A DNA stretch of 64,000 bases from Monocercomonoides exilis (taxonomy: Eukaryota > Preaxostyla > Oxymonadida > Polymastigidae). The position numbers and the translations under genes are program-made. Where the stretch lies: NCBI GenBank assembly GCA_001643675.2, contig LSRY02000027.1, positions 1,058,501-1,122,500 on the forward strand. Direction: 5' to 3'. The stretch's first letter is position 1. Each line of letters starts with the position of its first letter. This document shows, piece by piece, positions 47,101 through 56,729 of the stretch. Below the pieces are notes generated by a model, which worked only from the letters and a program-made list of their open reading frames with translations, was not told the DNA's origin and made no database searches.

Positions 47101-50100
47101 CTTTTTCTTCTCCATCTCAATCTTCATCTCATTCACCTTCTCATTCTCCCACACATTCACCTCAAGAAACACCTCACACTCTCTCCCTCTCCCAAACCAG
47201 TCAAAATGAACACTCCACAACACTCTCTAATCAACACATCACTCCACAACAAAATTTGAACCAGCATTCTTCTTCTCCTTCTAATTCTCCTTCTCAACAC
47301 AATTCTCAACCAAATTCAAATTCTCATTCACTTCTTCATTCTCAAGCACAGACACAATCACAATCACAATCACAATCGCATTCACATTCACATCCACCCC
47401 AATCTTCCCCTGTCTCCCTCACACATCACCGCCCAACCCTTTCTCCTGCTTCGATCGATGGTCTGCCTTCTCCAACGATCTCTTCACACATCAACAGAAC
47501 TTCGCAAAGAATTGCCTCAAGACCTTCTTCACGTGCTTCTCTTTCGCCCACTGCTTTTGCTTCTTCTCACCTCAACAACACAAGAAGAGCACGAAGCACT
47601 ACACCTCAATTGTCACAAGCACATTTGTCTCCTTATTCTCCTTATTATCATTCTTCTCGTTCTTCTCCTTCTCCTTCTCTGTCTGCTTCTGCTTCTGCTT
47701 CAATGAATAATTCTATTTCTCTCCAGCAGACTTCAATGAATGCAAATGCAAATACAAATACATATGCAAATGCCAGTCAAACAACCGAATCTGCACTGAA
47801 CTTCCGTAATCCACCCCCGACTGATCCTTCACTTAAACAGAAGATGATTTCATTCACTTTGAAGCTCCCCAATCGCATTCCAGCTTCTTTTGTATATCCA
47901 ACTGCGATTTCGAAGGAAATGGGCTTTCGAATCTGGAAGAGGAACGAAGAGCGGAAGTTGAAGGAGAAGCAGAAGCTTGCCAGGAGATTGAAGAGGAGGG
48001 AGAGGAGAGAGAAGAAGAAGCAGCGGTTGCGGGAGGAGAGGAAAAGGAGGAGTGCAAATGGGGTGTTTGCGATGGAGGCAGTGAATGAAGGAGCAGAAGA
48101 TGAAGATGAAGTGAGGGAGTTTAAGAGATGGTTTGGGGTGACTGACTTTGCTGATGAGGAGGAGCTGTTGGGAGAACAGGATGAGCTAGAAGAGGAAGAA
48201 GAGGAAGGAGAAAGAGGAAGAGGAAGAGGAGGAAGAGGAGGAGAAGAAGGAGAGGAAAAACATGCAAGAGAAGAGAGTGAGCTAAGCACAAGTGACTACG
48301 AAAGCTTTGACAGTGAGTTCTTGGATGAAGAAGGAGAATTCATTGACTTGGAAGAAGAGATCGGAGATGAGCAGAATGAAGGCACTCCACAAATTGGCAA
48401 AGGCGAAAGGAAAATGCCTTTGGCATTCGATGGAACACCCAATTTGACTGCAAATGGGGTGAATGAAGCTGCAGAAAGTGATCAGTTTAAGCCAGAAGTG
48501 CTGAGATTGCAAGAGGCAGAGGAACCAGAATGGGGAAATGGAAATAACAGAACGAATGTGTTTGAGAATGAAAACGGAAGAGAAAAGGGAATTAGAGAAA
48601 AAGGAGATGTTGAAAGAGGGTTAAGTGGAACTGGGCTGGTAGCGCCTTCAGCTCGCAAAGTTAGTGCAGATATTGAGGAACAAGGGAATGAATCACCAAT
48701 TTCTGCTCATTCATCCAATTTATCTGAGAATTTAGATCAAACAATTAGCAATTCTCAATCATCATCATCTTCTTCTTCATTATCTTCATCATCATCAACA
48801 TCATCACTAACAAATGCTTCTTCTTTGCTTGCTGCTCCCTCCCCCGTTGCCATGCGTGTTCTCCCAGTTCTGCCTCAAGCAGCAAATTTCTTACCTTCAG
48901 TAATTCTATCAAAACAGCACGTTGAGCAGCAGTTCAATCAACAGAACGGAACACAGCAAACTCCAAAGGCTCAATCAAATAGCAAAATTTCAGCTGAAAA
49001 TGATTCATCTACATCATCATCATTGCAACAATCTGAATTCTTGTTGGCTTCTCCTTCAAATGCAAATCAGTCAGCATTCACACAGCCAAATAAAGCTCAA
49101 CAAAAGGAAGTTGTTCAGACAGATACAAATACGAGGATTAATACACCCTCAATTGATGCAATAAGTAAATCACCAACATCTTCAAGCATTGTTCCAGGTG
49201 ATCTAAATGCTTCTTTTGAAGATGTTGCTATGCCTTCTTCTTCTTCTTCTTCAAATTTTCTCGAAAGAAAAGCCACAGAGCTAGTAGATCCGAATGTTGA
49301 GTCCCTTCTTCAATCAATGGAGACAATGACAATTGATGAGCTTGATCTGCTTAATCGCTTGACACAGATGACACTTGTTCCGCCAATGGTGTATGAGTTC
49401 GTGATCAACAACTCGAATCTCTTCTTCTCCACAGCTGTGCCTGCAGTCATCCAGTTTCTGATGCTGTTTATGCCTATTCCGCAGGTTGATCGTGTTCCTT
49501 CTCCGCTTCTGATGGACTTCTATTTGAACAACGTGAGTGTGATTGTGGGGACGGGGGATGTGGGAGAGAGGAGGATGAGGTGGATGGAGAGGAAGTTTAG
49601 ACAGAGAGGAGGAAGAGGAGAGGAAGAAGGGAAAGGGAAAAGTGAGGAAGAGAAGAAAGAAGAGGAGGAAGAGAAAAAGGAAGAGAAAGAAGAAGAGGAA
49701 AATCGAAGAGAGAGAAAAGAAAAGCACATCTGTGATGAACTTTCAGATGAAGACGAGATTTTCAGTTCGGATGAGTCAGTTGCTCAGCGTGAAGCAGAAG
49801 CAGAAGAAGAAGATGTGCAGACAGCAATTGCTCTGAGTCTGAGTGAGATGAAAGATGGGAATGCAGAACAGAATTCATATGCATCATCATCTTCATCTGC
49901 TTCTGCTTCTTCATCGGCAGATTCACAGAAGAACAAACCGCTTGTGTCACCACCAACACTTGGAGGCTCACCTTCTGTTAGTCCACATCGCTCGCCTTTG
50001 GTGCGCCAGCATTCGAATATCAGCAGCCCTCTGTTTAGTTCTCCTCCTTCATCTCCTCCTAACAAGCAATCAACTTCATCATCATCTTCTTCTTCCTCTT

Positions 50101-52472
50101 CCTCTTCTTTTCTCTCTTCGTCCCAATCAAAACAAACAGACGCTTATTCATTTGCCTCAAATGGAGTTTCAGACAAAAAGAAAATACAACATTCTTCTAT
50201 TTCTTCTTCTTCTTCTGCTGCTGCTTCGAAGCAGCAAAGCATATCTGTCTCGTTTGCAAGTGCTTCGCAAGGCTCTCACAATACGCACAATTCACAAGCT
50301 CAACAGAAGCAACAACAATCGCAACGCCACCCAAGGCGCCATGCTTCAAATGCCTCCTCTACGACTTCTCTGTTTGTTGTCGAGTTTGACGAGTTTGCGA
50401 TGGAAATGGACATGTGCAATCCGGTGCAAGGGACAACGAAGATGCTGATTGACTCATCTTTGTGTGGAATAGAGCGGATGAACTGGATGAATGCCCTGGG
50501 GAAGAAGAAGTGCGAGGGGAAGCAGGGAACGAGCGAAAGAAAGGGAAGAGGAGGGAAGGAGAAAGAGAAAGAAAGAGAGAAGGAGAAAGAAAACAGAAGA
50601 GTGAAAGGACAAGCTAACAGGAAAAATGAGATTCGAACAAAGTTATCTGCTTTATCTTCATTTTTGCTAACTCAGTTGAATATGAACAATACATCAGAGG
50701 TTGATCCATCATCATTATCATCGTCATCCACAGCCCTTCTCTCCAAACAGAGCTTTTCCAACAGCAATGCCTCGTTTAGTCGGATGCCCATGTCAGCCCA
50801 CACGTTTTTCATCGCGCCCTTCCGTCTTCTCTACCAAATGACCCTCATCCCGTTCACCTCTCTCACGTATCCTGCTGCCTCTGACGAGACCATGCCGATG
50901 TCTGACTTCGACCTCCACTTCATCCCAACCACTTGCTTCCCGCAGCTGCAGAAGACGTGGAGCGACTGGCGCAGCGAGGCAAAGATTGCTCAGCTTGGCG
51001 GTTCTGTTGCTTCCTTTGAGCAGAACAGAGGAAGAGAGCGATGGGGGAATGCGAGCGCTTCGAACGGGATGCGGATGAAAGGGGCGTTTGGAAGGCAGAA
51101 AAACGCAGATTCGACAGTAATGGCACTGCATTCTCTGATGCAAGGGCTGCTTCTGCCTCTTGCTTCTTCACAGCGCGCTTCAACGCCCGCGCTGCCTTCA
51201 TATTCGCCTTCGCCTTCTCCTTTTCCTTCACATTTTCCTTCTTCTTCTTCTTCCACTTCACTTTCAGTTCCATCTCAATCACAACGTAGAACACCAACTC
51301 CTATTTCTTCTGTGCCACAGCCACTCAATCAGAATTCTTTAGATGCGTCATCGTTATCTTCTTCTTCTTCTTCACCTCCTCCTCCAAATCCTCTTTCCTA
51401 TGAAAAGCTCAAGCAGTTCAATGCCCACCTGAATTTCCCTTCGTTCCACCATTCTGAAGTGCTTGGCTCGTTCATCCAGTCGATCATCGACTTCACCTCT
51501 TCTCTGAGTGCCTTGCTCAGCCACGGCGGGGAAGACACCCACGAATTGCTGATGAAAGTGACTGAGACGCAGAGCGAGATGCACAAGAAGCAGCTGGATT
51601 GGGAGCGGAAGCAGGATGTTGTGCATGACCTGAAGAAGAAAGAGGAAGAGGAGAAGAGGCATTTGATGATCGTGGAGAAGGAGAAGGAGAAGATGGAGAA
51701 GGATAAAAATGTGAATTCGGCTTTTGCGAACATTACGGTGAATCCAACGTTAGCTCCTTTGATGCTTCCTTCACAGGTTTTGAAATCAAATTTGTTGTCT
51801 TCTTCTTCTTCTTTAATGAATGATCATCGTTTTTCTTCGCATTTTCTTTTTGAAGAAAAGGGGGAAACAGAAGAGGAGAAAGAGAGAAAAGAAGAAGTTG
51901 AAGCAGCAAAAGAAGAAGAAAAGAACCGAAAACGGGAGGAAGAAGCGGAAGCGATTATCAAGTTAATGCCACCTGTGAAGTCGCTCGACTATCATCTTTT
52001 CCAGTCCTTCCCTCCATTCCTGCAGAAGTCTGATGTTGCAGATGCGCTGGATTCACAAGAAGGAGCAGAGGGCAGAAGAGGGGAAGGCGAAGAAAGTGGC
52101 TCTGAGATGAGCTCAAATGTGTCAGCAGACCCAGATGATAGCGACACGCTTGATGAGCTGTCGTTCTCTTCTCACTCGCCTTCACAGTCCCCATCTCAGT
52201 CTCCGTCGCAATCTCTGTTTCATTCCAGCGAGGATGAAAATGCAGAAGAGAAAAGAAGAGAAAGAAAAAGGAAAAAAAGATTGGAAAGAGAAAAAGCGGA
52301 GCTTCAAAACGTTGACGATGAGCATTATCTTATGGTTTCAAAAAATGCAGTTGTTTTAATGAAAAGTGAAATTGAACGACTTAGAATGGAAATAGACAAA
52401 AATTCTGAGTTTATTCAGTTAATTGCAAAGGAAAAAGAGATTGCATTTCTGAGAGCAGAAGGAATGAGTTAA
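33949..52472 (+). CDS. BLTP3: Giant chorein-N bridge-like lipid transfer protein, BLTP3/UHRF1BP1-like, 8 exons
   Basis: Exons 33949-33981, 34047-34122, 34239-34321, 34394-34682, 34759-35051, 35125-35679, 35873-45697 and 45972-52472 join in frame to 5,884 aa ending TAA. The N-terminus (MISQFVGRYLEPFILNYNPQ, then ISILNGKAVLSNVELN, then LPITSFGTEPLMISINQVDA) is a chorein-N domain. Its LRLPIT..PLMISINQV layout and the following SPAISLATGLPRFVERIL are closest to the BLTP3/UHRF1BP1 pattern rather than VPS13. Downstream, hydrophobic beta-strand blocks typical of RBG-groove proteins (for example near 35930, 41690, 43660, 44640, 45480, 49330 and 50790) are separated by long polySer and Lys/Glu runs. 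The last 60 residues form a coiled coil. Such proteins move bulk lipid between membranes at contact sites; BLTP3 proteins associate with endosomes and secretory vesicles. It is about four times the usual length, almost all low-complexity insertion. Family assignment to BLTP rather than a sister group is moderately certain. Confidence 0.82.
35053..35108. repeat. (TTTC)n microsatellite in BLTP3 intron 5
   Basis: About 13 TTTC units within intron 35052-35124; they form part of the pyrimidine tract before the acceptor. Confidence 0.85.
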
Positions 52473-52657
52473 AAAAATTTTTTTTTGTTTAACATATAAT
52501 TTTTGATAACAAGACTTTAAAATTTTTAAAAATGTTAACTATGATAACCAGAAAAAGTTATCTTGCTTTTTGATTTTTTTGCAAACATACAAATTATTTT
52601 TATTTCAAAGTTGGTTGTTGTTTCAAACAATTGTTATTCACAAAATAGATAAAAATT

Positions 52658-52730
52658 TGCCCCAGGTCGGTTTCGATCCAACTACCTGCAGATCTTCAGT
52701 CTGACACTCTACCAATTGAGCTACTAGGGC
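52658..52730 (-). tRNA. trnF-GAA: tRNA-Phe (GAA)
   Basis: Reading the minus strand, acceptor GCCCTAG pairs with CTGGGGC and the discriminator is A. The D-arm is GCTC/GAGT and the anticodon loop CTGAAGA gives GAA. The T-arm GTTGG/CCGAC encloses ATCGAAA. The A box TAGCTCAATTGG is perfect; the B box is GGATCGAAACC. A T5 run follows directly as a Pol III terminator (52651-52655). One anticodon-stem pair (27-43) is mismatched (T/C), and T54 is A, so slight decay is possible. No intron and no encoded CCA. Confidence 0.92.
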
Positions 52731-52941
52731 ATATATGTAGTAGAACTTATGCGATTTGAACTGGTCATATATTATTTACCTTTGCTAAAGTAGATAAGTT
52801 TAATATAATTCAAATTAGATCGAGACAAATCGATTTGATTGAGTCAATGCAAATTACTATAATTGTGGGTGCGAATATGATCGATAATAATTGTTATTAA
52901 TGGGCATTTTTGTATTTAACTTTTTTTCAACTTTATTATTC

Positions 52942-54501
52942 ATGTCTCAATCTCCATTTTTCGATATTTTAACGAGCGTGGAAAAAAGAAATGTGATGCC
53001 ATCTCATATTGAGATTAAATCTGATGATGATCAGCAATCAATCATCGATAAATTTTGCAAAAAATTTTCTGACCCATCTTTCGGTTTTCACCGACTGACT
53101 GGGTTTGTTCGTTATGAATTCGACTTGCTTCTTCGTCTTCTCTCATCATCAGCCCAACCTCATCGTGGAAGGGCAAAATCAATCGAATCTTTGGATGAAC
53201 AACTTTTTCTTTTGTTAGTTTTTCTTCACCATGGCTCTATTTCTTTAACTCACGTCATATCTCAATCAAAACACGAATCTCAAACATCAACAGTTCGACT
53301 TCTTCATTCAACAGCATCAAATTTAAAATCTCAACTTGCAGATCTTTTTCTTTCATTTCGTCCAGATCGTTTGGAGCAAATGAAGGAGGTGGGAATTGTG
53401 CTTGACTGCACAGTAATACCTACAAACAGGCCTGGAGGGAGGTTGGAGTTTGGAAAAAAATACTACTCAGGGAAGCATCACATTTATTGTGTCAAGGCGG
53501 AGGTGGGAGTGAACCCCAAGGTGGGGACAGCAAGTACAATCAGTTCTATCTACTCTGGGTCAACTCACGATTTCACTATTTTCAAAGAACATTACCCCAC
53601 ATTTGTTCAAAAGCTTGGAGGAGCAAAGATTTTGGCCGATTCCGCTTACATAGGAGCGAAACCAGAGCTTGGGGCGATTATCACAAAGCCCGTTGGAACT
53701 CCTGAGCTTGCATCTCATCGTGTTATTGTTGAAAGATTCTTTGGAAGACTCAAAACTCTCTTTTCTGTCTTCCGTCATCCGTGGGTTTTTGAAATGGAGC
53801 GTGTTGGGGACTATTTTTCAGTGGCTTGCTGCCTAACAAACTTTCATATCTTGCACAATCCACTGACAAATAAGGATTTTGAAGCAAATACATTGTTTTT
53901 GGAGGAGCTATATTCGAATTACTTGAGAAAAGTTGATGCAAAGAAGGTGGCTAATGCTAGATATTTCGCCAAAATGAAAAATAAACTCAATCCAGAAAAT
54001 ACCCTGACACCCACAATAACTACAATTTTGGCAGAAACAGGAGGCTTATCTTTCACTTCTATACCATTATTTTTTATTTTCTTTTACTATTTTTTCATTT
54101 TTATAAACATCATTTTACCATATTTTTTTATTTAAGATGCTTTTGATGAAGATCAAAGGGTGTACGAAGCAGAAAAAGCGAAAGAAAGAAGAGAAAGAGC
54201 GAACTGCGAAGTTTTCGAACAAAGAAGCGAGCAAAGGGAACAGGTTTTGCAAAAAGAAAGAAAAGATTTTGATGAAGATCAAAATTGTGATAATTCACAA
54301 GCTTGGCACCTTCCGCAGCAATGGAAGTCGATAAGTATTTTTTCTCCATCTTCAACTCAGCCTTTTCCTTCATTTACACAAACACAACCTTCTTCTTCCT
54401 TTTCATCATCATCTTCATCTACTGCTTCTTCTTCATCTTCTGCTGATTCAAAACAAAATAAACCCCCATCTGTTCTCCAATTGTTACTGAATAAAAAGTG
54501 A
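52942..54501 (+). CDS. PIF/Harbinger/ISL2EU-like transposase with DDE triad
   Basis: Exon 1 is 52942-54043 and exon 2 is 54137-54501, giving 488 aa with TGA stop. The intron is inferred because exon 1 otherwise runs into AT-driven hydrophobic text. Its ends fit GC..AG with exact phase (1/2), so it may be a rare GC-AG intron. The catalytic core shows Asp155 (GIVLDCTVIPT), Asp233 (AKILADSAYIGAKPE) and Glu264 (HRVIVERFFGRLKTLFSVF), the DDE_Tnp_4 pattern. The N-terminal region has a helical segment with SIESLDEQLFLLLVFLHHG, typical of the HTH part before the core in this superfamily. The C-terminus is a Glu/Arg coiled segment plus a Ser-rich tail. All three catalytic residues are intact, so it may be active. 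The start ATG is chosen because the 17 upstream codons are hydrophobic AT-rich text. Confidence 0.82.
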
Positions 54502-55126
54502 ATATCATTTAATTTTTCTTTGACTTCTTTATGCAACCATCTCATATTTTTAATAATCACTAATAATTAATATTTCCAATTCTGAATTTATTTTTTTGAA
54601 TGAAAAACAAAAATTGTGTTTATTTAGAAAATTTCTATATATTTGTTAGTTTTCTATGTAAAATATACTAATAAAAATGAAATGAAAAAAAAACCTAACA
54701 AAAACAAAAAAGTAAATAAAATTTGATCGAAAGAGCTTTTTGTTTTTCTGAAATACAGTTATAAATAAAATTTTAACTGTTGATCATCTCTTGCACGTGT
54801 TGTAAACGTTAGTTTCAAATTGTTCATTACGATCCGAATCGGAAGAAGAGATGTTGAAAATAAACAATAAATACTTAAACCAATCAAAAAAAGAATTCAC
54901 AAACTTGTTGCATTTTTAAGATCTGCCAACAAGGTAGAGAGTTTGAAAAAATAAGTCAATATCTTGATCGTAATTGACTCATAATTGTTTTCAAAAAAGA
55001 TCAAAAAATGATCAATTCAAATCAGATTTGATTAAGTCAAATCAAATAAGATTGACTAAATGCAAATTGATTGAGTCAAATCAAAATTATGTGCTCAATT
55101 CGAAAAAGCTCAAGTAGAACTTGATT

Positions 55127-55164
55127 GATTTGACTGAGTCACGAAAATGTGACTCAGTCAAATC
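55127..55164. repeat. Perfect 16-bp-stem hairpin in transposon end
   Basis: GATTTGACTGAGTCAC at 55127-55142 and its exact reverse complement at 55149-55164 with a six-base loop. It lies just inside the right TIR. Confidence 0.9.
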
Positions 55165-55174
55165 GATTTTTGTC

Positions 55175-56319
55175 AGGTTTATCTAATTTTTCTAATTTTA
55201 ATTGAATTTCCCTCAATCTCACCAAAGGCGAAATTGTTATTTTTATGATCACAAATTGCGATCAAACATTTTTTTGTTTTGTTCGTATTTGTCCTTATTA
55301 TTGTTATTATTGTGTGAATTTTTGATATGTTACTATTTGATTAGAGTTTATTCAATGTTTATCACATTTTTTGGTGTTTTAATAGTTTGATTCAGGTTTT
55401 TGATAACTTTCCATTTTTGTTATTCCAACTTTGTTATCAACTTTTTTGATTGAAATAGATTAAAATCTTTTTGTTTTTTATTGGATAAACGTTTGCACAT
55501 ACGATTTATTTGAGTTTTTTTTTGTTTATGAAAATATTTTTAACATATTGTTTTTTTAAATGTGCATCATGTTTTGAACCGAATAGTTTTATGTTGTTTT
55601 GATTATTTGATTAACAAATAAAAAAAGAAAGCTATTGCAAGCATTGTTCTTTTGTTATTTCATTCTTTTCGAACTTTTTGAAAAGTATTCATAAAAAACG
55701 AAATATTTTTGTTAAGAATAATTTTTTGTTCGCGATAAAAACATAAATAGTTTTTATATAATGTGACAATCACTTTCTGACAATTTCAAATTTATTAATA
55801 AGGTTAAACTCAAAATTTTTATTGTTTTTTTTTAATTTTTTTTAAAATATCAATAAATAATAAATAAAACAATTATTGATGAATATAATTGAGCTTTGTC
55901 AGAGAAAAAACTAAGTTTTAATAAGAAATATGGGACGAAATACGGAAAATCATAATTTTTATGCCCTTGTTGTTTATCTTCAAAGAATTAAATTTAATTG
56001 TGGGAAATAGTTTTTGTTTTTTTTAAAAAATAAAAATTCTTCATCATAAATGTATTAATGATAATAATGTTTGATTTTTTAATTCTTCCATAAAAAAAAC
56101 AAATAATTCTCAAAACAAACTTCAACATACCAATAAATTTAAAATAGAAATAATTAATAGTACTTTGATGTTCTCAAAATGTGAAAATAATCAAAAAAAA
56201 AATCTAAAAAAATTTGAAACTTTTCCACAAATGTTACTAATTCATTCAATTTCAAAATAAATATAACTGTTTTTTGAATAAAGGATGAAAAAATAAAAAA
56301 CAGATTTATCATAACTTCA
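55175..56319. other. AT-rich intergenic region
   Basis: No gene or repeat recognised apart from homopolymer tracts. Confidence 0.6.
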
Positions 56320-56541
56320 TCCTGGGAGTCATAATTCCGGGAACCCCAACCCCAAATATTCATTTAACACAAAGCGAAACCGACTAGACTTTTGCAAGCT
56401 AAGCAAAAAAATAACAATAAAGTTTGAAAAACAGTATTATCATTTTTTCCTGGGAGTCTGCGTTTCGGGAACCCCAACCCCTTTATGTTTTATGAATATT
56501 TTTTTTTCGGAACCGACTAGACTGCAATAAGCTAAGCAATG
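56320..56541. repeat. Two tandem copies of a GC-rich conserved motif
   Basis: Copy A (56320-56406) and copy B (56449-56541) share four blocks in the same order: TCCTGGGAGTC, CGGGAACCCCAACCCC, ACCGACTAGACT and AAGCTAAGCAA. The spacers between the blocks have diverged. The blocks are far GC-richer than their flanks and sit 3' of the USP-transposase gene. They could be a structured RNA, transposon subterminal repeats, or a short interspersed element. AAGCTAAGC and TGGGAG vaguely recall 5S internal promoter text, but spacing and order do not fit a 5S gene. Confidence 0.6.
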
Positions 56542-56729
56542 AAGTCAGGAAAACTCATTAAAAAAAGAATATAATAACAACATAAATCAAAAAATGCATA
56601 AGAACTTCAAATCATTACAGTTGAAAAAATCGTTTAGAAATTAATAAAAAATTAACAATTGTGGAAACAGTTCAAAAACAATAAACACAATATTTCAACA
56701 AATTTAAACAACAAAATACTCAATAGAGA

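Larger units (their letters stand above)
52824..55174 (+). mobile_element. PIF/Harbinger-like (DDE) DNA transposon
   Basis: Imperfect terminal inverted repeats: left 52824-52845 (GACAAATCGATTTGATTGAG..) and right 55151-55174, whose reverse complement reads GACAAAAATCGATTTGACTG... They enclose the transposase gene. The right subterminal region holds a perfect 16-bp-stem hairpin (55127-55142 with 55149-55164) and several copies of a GATT-AGTCAAAT motif between 54960 and 55090, likely transposase-binding subterminal repeats. A clear target-site duplication was not identified. The left end starts about 90 bp upstream of tRNA-Phe. Confidence 0.7.

Noticed and set aside
33949-52472. Several separate genes rather than one BLTP3-like gene
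   Set aside because: All eight inferred exons join in exact phase, including across 45698-45971 where MKE joins VPFLIFDIENA. No internal signal for a new start or termination was seen, though transcript data are needed to be certain.
52891-52941. Upstream start for the transposase at 52891
   Set aside because: The 17 extra codons are hydrophobic AT-driven residues; the ATG at 52942 begins sequence with normal transposase composition.
56320-56541. 5S rRNA genes
   Set aside because: AAGCTAAGC and TGGGAG resemble 5S promoter text, but spacing is too long, block order is different, and no 5S secondary structure can be formed.
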